A stretch of 64,000 nt of DNA from Propionibacteriaceae bacterium (GCA_031285845.1 JAITVK010000022.1:62001-126000), one strand, 5' to 3'; numbered from the stretch's first letter, positions 28,867 to 37,036 are shown. Translations and numbers: made by a program. The notes: generated by a model from the letters alone, not told the origin.

Positions 28867-29466
28867 TTAGGCGACGACTTTGCCGATGCGCTTCTTGCCG
28901 GGGATCCCGACCACGGTGGTTCCGGGCGCGACATCGTCGACCACGAGCGCGTTGGCCCCGATCTTCGAGTCGTCGCCGATCGTGATCGGGCCAATCAGTT
29001 TCGCGCCGGCCCCGAGCAACACGCGGTTGCCCACAGTCGGGTGGCGCTTGAAGCGTCCCCGGGATCGACCGCCGAGCGTGACCTGGTGATACATCAGAAC
29101 GTCGTCGCCGACTTCGGCCGTCTCGCCGATCACCACGCCCATGCCGTGGTCGATGAAGAACCGTCGCCCGATGGTGGCCCCGGGATGGATCTCGATGCCG
29201 GTGAAAAACCGAGCGGTCTGCGAGATGATCCGTCCCAAGGGTTTGAGCGCGGTCGAACGGGTCCACAACAAATGGGCCACACGGTAGGCCCACACAGCGT
29301 GTACCCCGGGGTAGGTCATGGCGACCAGCACTTTGGAAGTGGCCGCCGGGTCTTCGCGCATCGCGGTCGTCAGATCCTCATTCAGACGGAACATGCTGCG
29401 TCGTACAGCGCCACAGCGACGCCCCACGATCGGATGTGGATACCGTCCGGGGGAGTGTCGACTCAT
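28867..29466 (-). CDS. cysE: Serine O-acetyltransferase
   Basis: 199-residue CysE that makes O-acetylserine from serine and acetyl-CoA, the first step of cysteine synthesis. It has the N-terminal helices ([19 protein letters not shown]) and the left-handed beta helix of hexapeptide repeats ([24 protein letters not shown] ... VGIPGKKR), with the catalytic region around [15 protein letters not shown]. Start ATG 29466 overlaps the cysK stop by one base (TGATG) and has GGAGG 4-5 bases upstream; a later ATG at 29394 has no ribosome site. Forms an operon with cysK. Confidence 0.93.
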   Translation of the reverse strand: MSRHSPGRYPHPIVGRRCGAVRRSMFRLNEDLTTAMREDPAATSKVLVAMTYPGVHAVWAYRVAHLLWTRSTALKPLGRIISQTARFFTGIEIHPGATIGRRFFIDHGMGVVIGETAEVGDDVLMYHQVTLGGRSRGRFKRHPTVGNRVLLGAGAKLIGPITIGDDSKIGANALVVDDVAPGTTVVGIPGKKRIGKVVA

Positions 29467-30416
29467 CAAGCCTCCGATTGTTGAGCCAGAAGGGCGGTCG
29501 ACAGGTAGCGATCACCGGCGTCTGGGATGATGACAATGATAGTCTTCCCGGCAGCTTGCGGACGACTGGCGACCTGGCCGGCGGCAGCCAGAGCAGCCCC
29601 GGCGGAGATCCCGACGAACAGCCCTTCTTCCTTGGCTGACCGTCGGGCCCAGTCGAGCGCTTCGTCCGAGGCGATGTCGATCACTTCGTCGATCACCTCA
29701 CGGTCGAGGATCTCAGGGATGAAGTTCGCGCCGATGCCTTGGATCTTGTGCGGTCCGGCTTGTCCCGTGGTCAGTAGCGGCGATTCGGCCGGTTCGACGC
29801 CAATGACCCGCACGTCAGGATTGCGTTGTTTCAGAACTTGACCGACTCCAGTGATCGTGCCACCGGTGCCGATTCCGGCGACGAAGTAGTCGACTCGACC
29901 CTCAGTGTCCGCCCAGATCTCTTCAGCGGTCGTACGCCGATGAATCTGCGGGTTGGCGGGGTTCTCGAACTGTCGGGCCAGAATCGCTCCCGGAGTCTCC
30001 TCCACGATTTGGCGCGCCTTGTCGACTGCGCCTTGCATGCCTTGGGCTCCCGGGGTCAACACCAAGGTGGCGCCGAAGGCCCTCAGCAGGTCGCGGCGCT
30101 CTTGGCTCATCGTTTCCGGCATGGTCAGAATCACTTGGTAGCCTCGCGCCGCGCCGACCCAGGCCAGCGCGATCCCAGTGTTGCCAGAGGTTCCCTCAAC
30201 GATGATTCCACCGGGTTTCAGCGCACCTTGGGCCTCAGCGGCGTCGACGATCGCGACTCCGACGCGGTCTTTGACTGAGCTAGCCGGGTTGTAATACTCC
30301 AGCTTGGCGAGGACGAGCGGTGGATTGGCCGCATCCGGCACGTTCGTGACAAGACGGTTGATCTTGATCAGAGGAGTACGGCCGATCAGCTTGGTCGCGT
30401 CAGTGTAATAGTTCAT
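29466..30416 (-). CDS. cysK: Cysteine synthase (O-acetylserine sulfhydrylase)
   Basis: 316-residue PLP enzyme that joins sulfide and O-acetylserine. PLP lysine is Lys49 in [15 protein letters not shown] (about 78-83) holds the substrate; [10 protein letters not shown] binds the phosphate; the C-terminal [10 protein letters not shown] is present. The ATG at 30416 has only a weak AGAAAG site. It lies 133 bases downstream of metY and is coupled to cysE. Confidence 0.95.
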   Translation of the reverse strand: MNYYTDATKLIGRTPLIKINRLVTNVPDAANPPLVLAKLEYYNPASSVKDRVGVAIVDAAEAQGALKPGGIIVEGTSGNTGIALAWVGAARGYQVILTMPETMSQERRDLLRAFGATLVLTPGAQGMQGAVDKARQIVEETPGAILARQFENPANPQIHRRTTAEEIWADTEGRVDYFVAGIGTGGTITGVGQVLKQRNPDVRVIGVEPAESPLLTTGQAGPHKIQGIGANFIPEILDREVIDEVIDIASDEALDWARRSAKEEGLFVGISAGAALAAAGQVASRPQAAGKTIIVIIPDAGDRYLSTALLAQQSEA

Positions 30417-30549
30417 TGTTCTGCTTTCTGTGGGTGTTGTTTGGTCTGTGGATGGTGGTTGGATTGTCATGGTTCGACACGGCCATGACATCGCGTGGCG
30501 CTGGTATGAGGATCGTGCCAGCGTGTCCACAGGTGTGGGGAGGTGACCG

Positions 30550-31845
30550 TCATGACGACGTCGCCACCTGGTGAAGAGCCTGATCCAGATCATCGATGAT
30601 GTCGTCGACATGCTCGATTCCGATACTCAGGCGTACGGCTTCGGGGGCCACCCCGGCGTCGGCCAACTCAGAGTCGCTCAGCTGAGAGTGTGTGGTCGTG
30701 GCCGGATGGATGGCCAGCGACTTGGCGTCGCCGATGTTGGCCAGGTGGGAGAACAGGCGCAAGGCTTCGACGAAAGTCGACCCGGCTGCCCGACCGGCTT
30801 TCAATCCGAAACTCATGATGCCGCCGTAGCCACGCCCGGTCAGAATCCGGTCGGCGACCGCCTTGTCTTCGGAATCATCCAAACCCGGGTATCTCACCCA
30901 CGCCACCCCCGGGTGAGCCTGAAGGTGACGGGCGACCTGGAGCGCGTTGTCGCAATGGCGTTGGATGCGTACCGGCAAAGACTCCAGACCTTGAAGCAGA
31001 AGCCAGGCGTTCATCGGAGCGATGGTCGCACCAGTGTTGCGCAGCAAGACCGTACGAGCTCGAGTGATGTACGCGGCCTGGCCCGCCGCCTGGGTCCACA
31101 CTGTTCCATGGTAGGCGGGGTCGGGGCTGGCCAAGCCGGGGAAACGGTCCGCCTGGGTCGCCCAGTTGAAATTTCCGGAGTCGACGATCACCCCGCCCAG
31201 GGTCGTCCCATGGCCGCCGATGTACTTCGTGGCCGAATGAATCGCCACGTCGGCTCCGTGATCGAACACGTGGGCGAGCAGAGGCGTGGGCACGGTGTTG
31301 TCGACCAGCAGTGGCAGACCGAGGTCGTGGGCCGCCTGGCTCCAGGAGTCCAGATCGACGACGTTGCCGGCGGGATTGCCGATCGACTCACCGAAGACGA
31401 GTCGGGTTTTCGCGTCGACGACGTCGGCCAGCCGCTCAGGGGTGGTCGGATCGATGAAACGGGCTTCGATGCCGTACTGCGCCAGAGTGTGGGCCAGGAG
31501 GGCGTACGTTCCACCGTAGAGTGTGGACAAAGCCACCACATTGTCGCCCGCATAGGTCAGATTGAGCACGGCGTAGGTGATCGCGGCTGCGCCTGACGCA
31601 GTCGCCAAGGCTCCGACCCCGCCTTCGAGAGCGTTCATGCGTGCCTCGAAAACGTCTTCGGTCGGATTCATGATCCGCGAATAAATGTTGCCTGGACGGC
31701 GCAGGGCGAACAGGTCGGCGGCGTGCTCAGTGTCGTCGAAGACGTAGGAAGTGGTCTGGTAGATCGGGACGGCTCGCGCGTGGGTGGTCGGATCGGGGGT
31801 TTCCTGGCCGGCGTGGACGGCGATGGTTTCTGGACGATAGGTCAT
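30550..31845 (-). CDS. metY: O-acetylhomoserine aminocarboxypropyltransferase/cysteine synthase family (MetY)
   Basis: 431-residue Cys/Met-metabolism PLP enzyme, making homocysteine from O-acetylhomoserine and sulfide. PLP lysine is Lys207 in [33 protein letters not shown] (about 55-76) is the substrate/PLP region; the C-terminal [16 protein letters not shown] is standard. Length (about 430) points to MetY rather than the shorter MetB/MetZ. Start ATG 31845 has GGAAAG 7 bases upstream. Together with cysK and cysE it forms a sulfur-assimilation cluster. Confidence 0.93.
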   Translation of the reverse strand: MTYRPETIAVHAGQETPDPTTHARAVPIYQTTSYVFDDTEHAADLFALRRPGNIYSRIMNPTEDVFEARMNALEGGVGALATASGAAAITYAVLNLTYAGDNVVALSTLYGGTYALLAHTLAQYGIEARFIDPTTPERLADVVDAKTRLVFGESIGNPAGNVVDLDSWSQAAHDLGLPLLVDNTVPTPLLAHVFDHGADVAIHSATKYIGGHGTTLGGVIVDSGNFNWATQADRFPGLASPDPAYHGTVWTQAAGQAAYITRARTVLLRNTGATIAPMNAWLLLQGLESLPVRIQRHCDNALQVARHLQAHPGVAWVRYPGLDDSEDKAVADRILTGRGYGGIMSFGLKAGRAAGSTFVEALRLFSHLANIGDAKSLAIHPATTTHSQLSDSELADAGVAPEAVRLSIGIEHVDDIIDDLDQALHQVATSS

Positions 31846-31932
31846 GGGTGTCTTTCCGGGTCGATGATGGCGGGATGATGGTTTCAGCGGAGACGGAGGT
31901 GTGCGGGGAGATACGGGGGCCGAACATGGTTT

Positions 31933-31944
31933 CATTCTAGAATG
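31933..31944. promoter_or_regulatory. Palindrome CATTCTAGAATG upstream of metY
   Basis: Perfect 12-base palindrome 87 bases upstream of the metY start. Read on the minus strand it includes TAGAAT, which resembles a -10 element, so an operator overlapping the metY promoter is plausible. No riboswitch fold was recognised in the 290-base leader region. Confidence 0.4.
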
Positions 31945-32138
31945 TGTGCTCGGCGCGCGCGACGAGGCGCAGACTCCACGTCCTCACAGCATTCGACAAC
32001 AGATCGCGATCGCGCCAGCGGCGGCACGATGGTCGATGGTGGTGCGATCAGTCACCCGATTAGGCTAGCACGTCCTGGGGTGGATGAGGCGAATCGGATT
32101 CCCGCGTCATGTGTGGCCTGTGGTAATGTTCTCGAAGC

Positions 32139-32222
32139 GCGCGAGTGGCGGAATGGCAGACGCGCTGGCTTCAGGTGCCAGTGCCCGTTTAGGGCGTGGA
32201 GGTTCAACTCCTCTCTCGCGCA
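32139..32222 (+). tRNA. tRNA-Leu (anticodon CAG)
   Basis: Acceptor stem GCGCGAG (32139-32145) pairs with CTCGCGC (32215-32221), discriminator A at 32222, no encoded CCA. Anticodon stem CTGGC/GCCAG encloses the loop TTCAGGT, giving CAG. A long variable arm (GCCC...GGGC) and the T arm GGAGGTTCAACTCCT confirm a class II leucine tRNA. The prophage integrase begins about 170 bases downstream, so the 3' part of this gene is the likely attachment site. Confidence 0.95.
32160..32222 (+). other. Probable attL region (3' half of tRNA-Leu)
   Basis: Tyrosine integrases of actinophages usually recombine within the 3' half of a tRNA gene, and this one lies immediately beside the integrase module. The core cannot be fixed because attR is beyond the right edge; a repeat of part of 32160-32222 at the other prophage end would prove it. 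Confidence 0.45.
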
Positions 32223-32230
32223 CAAAATGA

Positions 32231-32256
32231 CCCCGGTCTTCGGACCGGGGTTTTTT
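32231..32256 (+). terminator. Rho-independent terminator after tRNA-Leu
   Basis: CCCCGGTC-TTCG-GACCGGGG followed by TTTTTT: a perfect 8-base stem with the stable TTCG tetraloop and a T-run, 9 bases after the tRNA. Confidence 0.92.
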
Positions 32257-32330
32257 GTTTGTGACAAGGGGTTTCACGCCCAGTTCTTCACAATCCGAGT
32301 GGACTGGAATAGACTGTTTTATGCCATTGG

Positions 32331-32367
32331 GGGGCACGACTGGGGCACGAAAACAGGGTCGTGCCCC
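32331..32367. repeat. Inverted and direct repeat GGGGCACGAC just upstream of the arm-domain gene
   Basis: Perfect 10-base arms GGGGCACGAC (32331-32340) and GTCGTGCCCC (32358-32367), plus a direct copy GGGGCACGA at 32342-32350 in the loop. It ends 20 bases before the start codon at 32388, so it may be an integrase arm-binding site, an autoregulatory operator or an mRNA hairpin. Confidence 0.6.
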
Positions 32368-32387
32368 AAGGTTGGAAGGGAGTATCC

Positions 32388-32645
32388 ATGGTGAGGAGAC
32401 GTCGATCATTCGGCACGGTCCGACATCTGCGGTCGAAGAACTATCAAGCCTCGTACGTTGGTCCGGATGGGCAGCGCCACAATGCGGGCCATACTTTCGT
32501 CGTGAAGACCGAGGCAGAGGCATGGTTAGCCAACGAACGTCGCTATTGGGATCAGTTGGTCGCGGATCGACAGCTCGCCCGATGGGAATCCCCAGAGAGT
32601 CGTACTCAAGCAGACCTCCGTGTGCTCAGGAGGGATTTGCCATGA
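32388..32645 (+). CDS. Stand-alone integrase arm-type DNA-binding domain protein
   Basis: 85-residue protein whose residues 1-65 match the N-terminal arm-binding domain of the integrase encoded next to it: RRSFGTVRHLRSKNYQASYVG versus RRSFGKIRQLPSKRFQASFIG, with TEAEAWLANE versus ADAERWLADE further on. It ends after the domain (DLRVLRRDLP). GGAAGGGAG precedes the ATG at 32388; its TGA overlaps the integrase ATG (ATGA 32642-32645). It could be a recombination-direction or competitor factor, or the remnant of an older integrase. Function is inference. Confidence 0.7.
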   Translation: MVRRRRSFGTVRHLRSKNYQASYVGPDGQRHNAGHTFVVKTEAEAWLANERRYWDQLVADRQLARWESPESRTQADLRVLRRDLP

Positions 32646-33832
32646 CTCAGCAACGCCGGTCGTTCGGGAAGATTCGTCAGCTTCCTTCCAAGCGGTTCCA
32701 AGCCTCCTTCATTGGCCCTGATGCCATCCGTTACGCTGCCTCGACGACCTACACCCGCAAGGCGGATGCGGAACGGTGGCTGGCTGACGAGCAACGGCGG
32801 ATGGAGTATGCGGAGGCTGGTGAGTGGGTCGCGCCGATGGACAGGGCTCAGGTCAAGGCGAAGCTCCAAGACTACTTGACTGTTGGTGAGTACGCTGCGA
32901 CATGGTTGGCCGCGGAGGATATCCGACCGTCGACGCGCACGTTGTACGAGCGGTTGATCCGGTTACGGATCAACCCCGGTATCGGCCATCAACGGCTCGA
33001 CCGGATTGATCGATCAATAGTCGCGAGGTGGTGGGCTTCGACGCCGAAGACTCGCGCCGATCATCAGGCCTATAGTCTTCTCCACGCGATCATGGGTGCC
33101 GCGATCGATGAAGGCCTGGCGAAGCAGAATCCCTGCACGATCAAAGGCGCGGGCAAACCAAGTCGTGAGAAGAGCCTGGACCCGCCGACACCGGCGCAGG
33201 TGCAGGCGATCGCGGACGCAATGCCACCCAAGTGGCGGATCGGTGTGCTGTTGGCCGCCTGGTGTGGGCTACGCTCCGGTGAAGTCCGAGAGTTGCGTCG
33301 CAAAGACATCGACCTGGAGAAGTGTCGTCTGCGGGTCGACCGCGCGGTGTCGAGAGCCGGGTCTGAGCTCGTTATCGGGGAACCGAAGACGGACGCGGGC
33401 CGGCGGGTCGTGCCGATTCCTGCATCACTGTTGCCCGCTCTAGAGGCTCACTTGGCGCTGTGTGTCGCCGCTGGACCAGAGTCTCTGCTGATCTCAAGTC
33501 CGGAGGGTGGTACCGTCCATGATGGTCGGTGGAACCGGGCGTTCAGGTCGGCTGCGATCCGTGCGTTGGCGCCCGAGGACGAGTGGGAGAAGGTTCGGGG
33601 CAAGGTCGGTCGACCGGCGTTGCCGGATTGGGATCCGGGGATTACGTTCCATGATTTGCGTCACGTGGCGTTGACGAATGCGGGGATCGCGGGTGCGACT
33701 TTGCGTGAGTTGCAGGCGTTGGCCGGGCATACGACGCCGGGTATGGCGATGCGGTATCAGGAGGTTGCTCATTCGCATTTGGCGGAAGTCATGGATCGGG
33801 TTTCAGCGATGATTCCCACCACAATCGATTAG
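32642..33832 (+). CDS. int: Tyrosine-type site-specific integrase
   Basis: 396-residue phage integrase: arm-binding domain (1-60), core-binding SAM-like domain (about 75-165), catalytic domain (about 180-385). Catalytic residues are visible: Arg211 (LRSGEVR), His337 and Arg340 (FHDLRH), His363 (AGHTT) and nucleophile Tyr372 (MRYQEV). It should insert the phage into the neighbouring tRNA-Leu gene. AGGAGGG lies 7 bases before the ATG at 32642, inside the 3' end of the preceding small gene. Confidence 0.96.
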   Translation: MTQQRRSFGKIRQLPSKRFQASFIGPDAIRYAASTTYTRKADAERWLADEQRRMEYAEAGEWVAPMDRAQVKAKLQDYLTVGEYAATWLAAEDIRPSTRTLYERLIRLRINPGIGHQRLDRIDRSIVARWWASTPKTRADHQAYSLLHAIMGAAIDEGLAKQNPCTIKGAGKPSREKSLDPPTPAQVQAIADAMPPKWRIGVLLAAWCGLRSGEVRELRRKDIDLEKCRLRVDRAVSRAGSELVIGEPKTDAGRRVVPIPASLLPALEAHLALCVAAGPESLLISSPEGGTVHDGRWNRAFRSAAIRALAPEDEWEKVRGKVGRPALPDWDPGITFHDLRHVALTNAGIAGATLRELQALAGHTTPGMAMRYQEVAHSHLAEVMDRVSAMIPTTID

Positions 33833-33925
33833 CCCCAGGGGGGTGGTCTGCCGTCGGCATCGCTCGTCGAGGCGCGTGGAGCTGGTGGTGGGGTGGCATA
33901 CTGGGGGTAGGTGGGAGGAGGTGTG

Positions 33926-34423
33926 ATGACTCGGTTGATTAAGGATGTTGCTCGTGAGGACGCGGTGCGGATCCTGGATCAGTATTGGGATGGCCGGTAT
34001 CCCGTTGATCCGGTCAGGATTGCCCAGGGCATAGGAATCAGGGTGTGGACTGCTGACCTACCGGTGGATGTATCGGGGCAGCTGATCAAGAGTGAGACTG
34101 ACGCCGTCGGGAACATCTACCTCAATCAGACGGAGACTGCGGTGCGCCAGCACTTCACCTGCGCTCATGAGATCGGGCATTGGGTTGACCGGAAGAACCA
34201 TCATGATCTGAAGTATTCGTTCGTGGATTATCGTGACGCATCGAAGGCCCCGGCCGTGGCCACGGAGTGGTACGCCGATCACTTCGCCGGGAACTTGCTC
34301 ATGCCGACAGAGGACTTCACGCGGTTCCACAAAATGGGTTTCTCTGTTCCTGATTTGGCCTTCTATTTCGGGGTTTCTCCCGCGTCAGTGAAGGTCCGTC
34401 TGAGGAGCTTGTCTCTTGCCTGA
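33926..34423 (+). CDS. ImmA/IrrE family metallo-endopeptidase
   Basis: 165-residue zinc protease of the ImmA/IrrE family, which in phages and ICEs cleaves the repressor to trigger induction. The HEIGHW zinc motif (His81, Glu82, His85) and the downstream E-W-Y-A-D-H-F-A helix supplying the third ligand are present, then a short HTH-like tail (LAFYFGVSPASVKVRL). GGAGGAGGTG precedes the ATG at 33926. The HTH proteins encoded at 35682-35948 and 36316-36573 are candidate substrates. Confidence 0.9.
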   Translation: MTRLIKDVAREDAVRILDQYWDGRYPVDPVRIAQGIGIRVWTADLPVDVSGQLIKSETDAVGNIYLNQTETAVRQHFTCAHEIGHWVDRKNHHDLKYSFVDYRDASKAPAVATEWYADHFAGNLLMPTEDFTRFHKMGFSVPDLAFYFGVSPASVKVRLRSLSLA

Positions 34424-34850
34424 TGACACTGTGGTGAAGCAGTCGGACATCGTCGACGATGGGCAGCGACCCTATGACACGCCACCGAATATCCCTCTAG
34501 AGATTCAAGCACCGCCAGATCCGCGTCCTGTGTCGGCGGCCGCTCCAGGCGAGTCATCAACCCATTTTGCTGATGCTCGGCTTCGCGAGGAACTCGTTCA
34601 GCTTGGTCAGAACACGACGTGGAGGGAGAGTCTGTTCAAGCGGATGAGCGCCCTGGTGTTGGTCGTGGAGATCGTCAGCGTGGCGTTGCTGGTGGTCTAT
34701 GTCGTGTCTGTGTTGTGGCGGAGTCAAGAACTGAACGTGACTGTGGTGACGTCGTGGATCGTCGCGAATGTTGCTCAGGTGATCGGGATCCTCGCTGTGA
34801 TTACTCGCCACCTGTTTCCCGACCACATCGGTGGGACGCGTCGCTCCTGA
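34416..34850 (+). CDS. Small membrane protein in the lysogeny block (TTG start)
   Basis: 144-residue protein, not recognised. A proline-rich cytoplasmic N-terminus (about 1-60) precedes two membrane segments (about 78-100 and 110-130) linked by a short loop. The first usable start is TTG 34416, with AGGAG 8 bases upstream inside the 3' end of the ImmA gene (8-base overlap), so it is coupled to it. A superinfection-exclusion role is possible for such proteins but not shown. Confidence 0.65.
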   Translation: MPDDTVVKQSDIVDDGQRPYDTPPNIPLEIQAPPDPRPVSAAAPGESSTHFADARLREELVQLGQNTTWRESLFKRMSALVLVVEIVSVALLVVYVVSVLWRSQELNVTVVTSWIVANVAQVIGILAVITRHLFPDHIGGTRRS

Positions 34851-34852
34851 CT

Positions 34853-34888
34853 CGGCGGACAGGGGAGTGCGGTTCGGTGTGTCCGCCG
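34853..34888. terminator. Hairpin between convergent lysogeny genes
   Basis: Perfect 9-base arms CGGCGGACA / TGTCCGCCG with an 18-base loop in the 48-base gap between the membrane protein gene (plus) and the SHOCT gene (minus). No T-run. Confidence 0.55.
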
Positions 34889-34898
34889 CTGAGGTGTG

Positions 34899-35615
34899 TT
34901 ACATCTGTGCCAGGATCTGTGACTTCTTCGCGTTGAACTCCTCGGGGGTGAGAACACCGGCGTCGAAGAGGTTCTTCAATTTCGCTAGTTGTTCCATGGG
35001 GTCCACGGCGGACACTGGTGCGGGTTGTGGTGTTGGGGTGGTGTTGATCGTGACTGAGGTGTCTTTGTTGTCGAGATTCGTGATGGCTTGGAGGATGGCG
35101 TCACGGAACACGTCGGCTTGATCGCGGGTGACCCGGAAGCTGACGGTGCTTTGGTTGATGCCTGCGGAGAAGGCGACCTCGACGGCGTAGTAGATGAGGC
35201 CGTCTTTGTGAGAAGAGACGTTGGTGACGTGTTTGAGGAGGAGGGTCTCGTTGGTCTTCTTCCCGGTGCGTCCGGTGACCAGCATGGAGGCGCCGAATGT
35301 CGCGACTGCTGCGGCTTTGTTCATTCCGCCCATGCGTTCGAGTTCCCATTCGATGTGGTCTGGCCACAGGTAGACCACGGCGTTCTTTCCTTTGATGTGT
35401 GACGCCAGTCGCATGATGGGTTCGCGGGAGAAGGTGGATGGCTGGCCTGTGGTGGGTCGGTTTTCGTGTTTGAAGTCTCCGACGACTTGCGATGCCGATT
35501 GGATGCTCTGGCTGACTCGTTGTTTAGCCATGTCCACGCTTTGGTGGAGGAGGCCGCTCAGGCCGCTTCGTCCGGGTTGGGGTTGCTCGGGATTCGTGGG
35601 TTCGGTGTTCGTCAT
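34899..35615 (-). CDS. SHOCT-domain protein with PH-like core
   Basis: 238-residue protein. The C-terminal 31 residues are a SHOCT domain (DPMEQLAKLKNLFDAGVLTPEEFNAKKSQIL). The middle (about 70-175) looks like a bacterial PH/DUF4429-type beta domain (AVVYLWPDHIEWEL, TLLLKHVTNVSSHKDG, VSFRVTRDQADVFRDAI). The N-terminus is polar and probably disordered. Start ATG 35615 with AGGA upstream. Such proteins are frequent in actinobacterial prophage lysogeny regions, with unknown function. Confidence 0.75.
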   Translation of the reverse strand: MTNTEPTNPEQPQPGRSGLSGLLHQSVDMAKQRVSQSIQSASQVVGDFKHENRPTTGQPSTFSREPIMRLASHIKGKNAVVYLWPDHIEWELERMGGMNKAAAVATFGASMLVTGRTGKKTNETLLLKHVTNVSSHKDGLIYYAVEVAFSAGINQSTVSFRVTRDQADVFRDAILQAITNLDNKDTSVTINTTPTPQPAPVSAVDPMEQLAKLKNLFDAGVLTPEEFNAKKSQILAQM

Positions 35616-35681
35616 TGAGGTTGTCCTGCTTCTTGAGGGGATGAAAGCTCTTGTCAAGTTACTCTCTTGGACTGTGTCGGC

Positions 35682-35948
35682 CTAGTCGCCGGGAATTTGT
35701 GCAGTGGTTTTCCAGTCTTGTTCGATTTCGTGCATGAGGTGGATGGCGGTCACTCTGAGGGCGTCGGCAAATTCGAGGAGTTCACCAGCGGTCCAGGGTG
35801 AGATGGCGTTGAGTTTCTTGCTAATCGTCCCTGGTTGGCGGCTCATTCGGCGGGCGATGTCCCGGGTGGAGATGCCCCGCCTTTGGAGGATGTCGCGAAG
35901 TGTGGTGCTGACGCTTTGGTCGGTGGTGCGTCGCTCCGACATTCCCAT
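35682..35948 (-). CDS. HTH (XRE-like) transcriptional regulator 1
   Basis: 88-residue DNA-binding protein with an XRE helix-turn-helix at about residues 16-48 (LRDILQRRGISTRDIARRMSRQPGTISKKL). The ATG at 35948 has no ribosome site but a TATACT -10-like box ends 7 bases upstream, so the transcript may be leaderless; a second ATG at 35942 is in frame. Likely a lysogeny regulator, located beyond the main repressor candidate. Confidence 0.75.
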   Translation of the reverse strand: MGMSERRTTDQSVSTTLRDILQRRGISTRDIARRMSRQPGTISKKLNAISPWTAGELLEFADALRVTAIHLMHEIEQDWKTTAQIPGD

Positions 35949-36315
35949 GATATCTAGTATATGTTGCGATTTGGAAACATTGCAAATAATCGGCCTGCTA
36001 CGCTCGAAATAGACCCCGATGACGGGGCCACAGACCACTCCAATGAGGGAATGAGAGCGACCATGACGCGACACGCAGCGCCACACGGGGCACACCGCGC
36101 CCAACGTAAGAAAACAACAATTGTCCGGGGGGGGGGGCGGTCAATCGCCGCTTCTCACCGCTCCGACCGGTCGAACACGGCTCAATTTGCCATCGTCCGC
36201 ATCACGGTCAAATCCTGAGCAAGGACCGCACGAGCGATCAACGCTCCCGGTGTGGTCCCCAGCTCCGGCGCGATCACTTCAACGGGGCATTTGAGGCCCC
36301 GGCGTTGGTCCTGCT
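35949..36315. other. Regulatory stretch with an 11-G homopolymer between two repressor genes
   Basis: No well-supported gene. A plus-strand frame from ATG 36063 to 36218 (51 codons, very basic) and a minus-strand frame 36182-36436 are both doubtful. The outstanding feature is a run of 11 G at 36127-36137. The promoter of the gene starting at 35948 (minus) lies at the left end. Confidence 0.55.
36127..36137. repeat. Poly-G tract (G11)
   Basis: Eleven consecutive G on the plus strand. Such runs are prone to slipped-strand length change and to sequencing error. If the frame from 36063 is real, a one-base change would truncate or alter it. Confidence 0.9.
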
Positions 36316-36573
36316 TCAACTGACTGAAGGCGGCGTCGCCGCTCTTTCCCTCGCGAGTTGTTCTAGCTCGGTGACGATGTAGGTTGGTGCGACACCGATG
36401 GCTTCTGCGACAGCGAATAGGTCGTCGAAGGTCCATCGGGCGCGGCCTTTCATTCGTTGAGTCACCATGCTGCTGGATAGTCCGGCTTTCCGGCCCAGCT
36501 CTCGGTCGCTCATCCCGCGTTCCGATAGGAGCCGCTTGACGAGAGTGGTCATGTCGGTATCAGAAACAGTCAT
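36316..36573 (-). CDS. HTH (XRE-like) transcriptional regulator 2, probable main repressor
   Basis: 85-residue XRE-family protein with the HTH at about residues 12-45 (LLSERGMSDRELGRKAGLSSSMVTQRMKG). It has no dimerisation or protease domain, so it is a short actinophage-type repressor. It is divergent from a Cro-like gene 119 bases away, the classical switch layout. The ATG at 36573 has a poor ribosome site, and TACAAT (36580-36585, minus strand) sits 6 bases upstream, so the message is probably leaderless. Confidence 0.78.
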   Translation of the reverse strand: MTVSDTDMTTLVKRLLSERGMSDRELGRKAGLSSSMVTQRMKGRARWTFDDLFAVAEAIGVAPTYIVTELEQLARERAATPPSVS

Positions 36574-36669
36574 GCTTCGATTGTACCCCAAATGCTCTGG
36601 AATCAGTGCAATGGTTCGTTTGACACTGCTTTGAAAACAGAGCATAGTTAGCCTTATGCTTCGATAAGG
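36572..36669. promoter_or_regulatory. Divergent repressor/Cro switch with repeated operator-like sites
   Basis: ATGCTTCGAT occurs twice, at 36572-36581 (over the repressor start and -10) and at 36656-36665. The second copy is inside the palindrome CCTTAT-GCTTCG-ATAAGG (36652-36669). ATGCTCTG/CAGAGCAT arms lie at 36592-36599 and 36638-36645. The rightward promoter is TTGACA (36620-36625), 17 bases, CATAGT (36643-36648). Leftward -10: TACAAT at 36580-36585 on the minus strand. Confidence 0.65.
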
Positions 36670-36692
36670 AAGCGGATTGAAGGTATATGTCA

Positions 36693-36935
36693 ATGAGTCA
36701 CATTCGATCGGCGGTCGTGGTCGCCGAGTTCAGAGCCGAAATGGGACGCCAGCAGCTGACGGTTCAGGAGCTGGCAACGAGGGTGGGACTGCATCCCACC
36801 ACTGTCTCGATGAAGGTCCGCGGTCGGCGGGCCCTGAGTCTCGACGAGTTTTTCATCCTGGCTGATGCTCTTCGGCTCGACAAGGCGAGACTTGTCCAGG
36901 CTGCTGCTGGATCTTTGTCGGGGGGTGTGGAGTGA
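36693..36935 (+). CDS. Cro-like HTH protein
   Basis: 80-residue XRE-type protein with an HTH at about residues 20-52 (LTVQELATRVGLHPTTVSMKVRGRRALSLDEF). First rightward gene of the early operon, facing the repressor gene, so a Cro-like or early regulator role is likely. I use ATG 36693, which has GAAGG 9 bases upstream; ATG 36687 is only 3 bases from it. Confidence 0.78.
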   Translation: MSHIRSAVVVAEFRAEMGRQQLTVQELATRVGLHPTTVSMKVRGRRALSLDEFFILADALRLDKARLVQAAAGSLSGGVE

Positions 36936-37036
36936 GTGGCGTTGGAAGAGTTTGGTTTCATACCTGTCCGGGACAGGTCCCGCTTCTGACGGACTTGGCA
37001 GATGGGCGGTCTCCTCAGAAGCGGCCCCTTCGGCGT

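Noticed and set aside
32223..32387. Plus-strand frame running from 32255 into the integrase region
   Set aside because: It crosses the tRNA terminator and repeats; the integrase has a strong ribosome site and family-like start at 32642.
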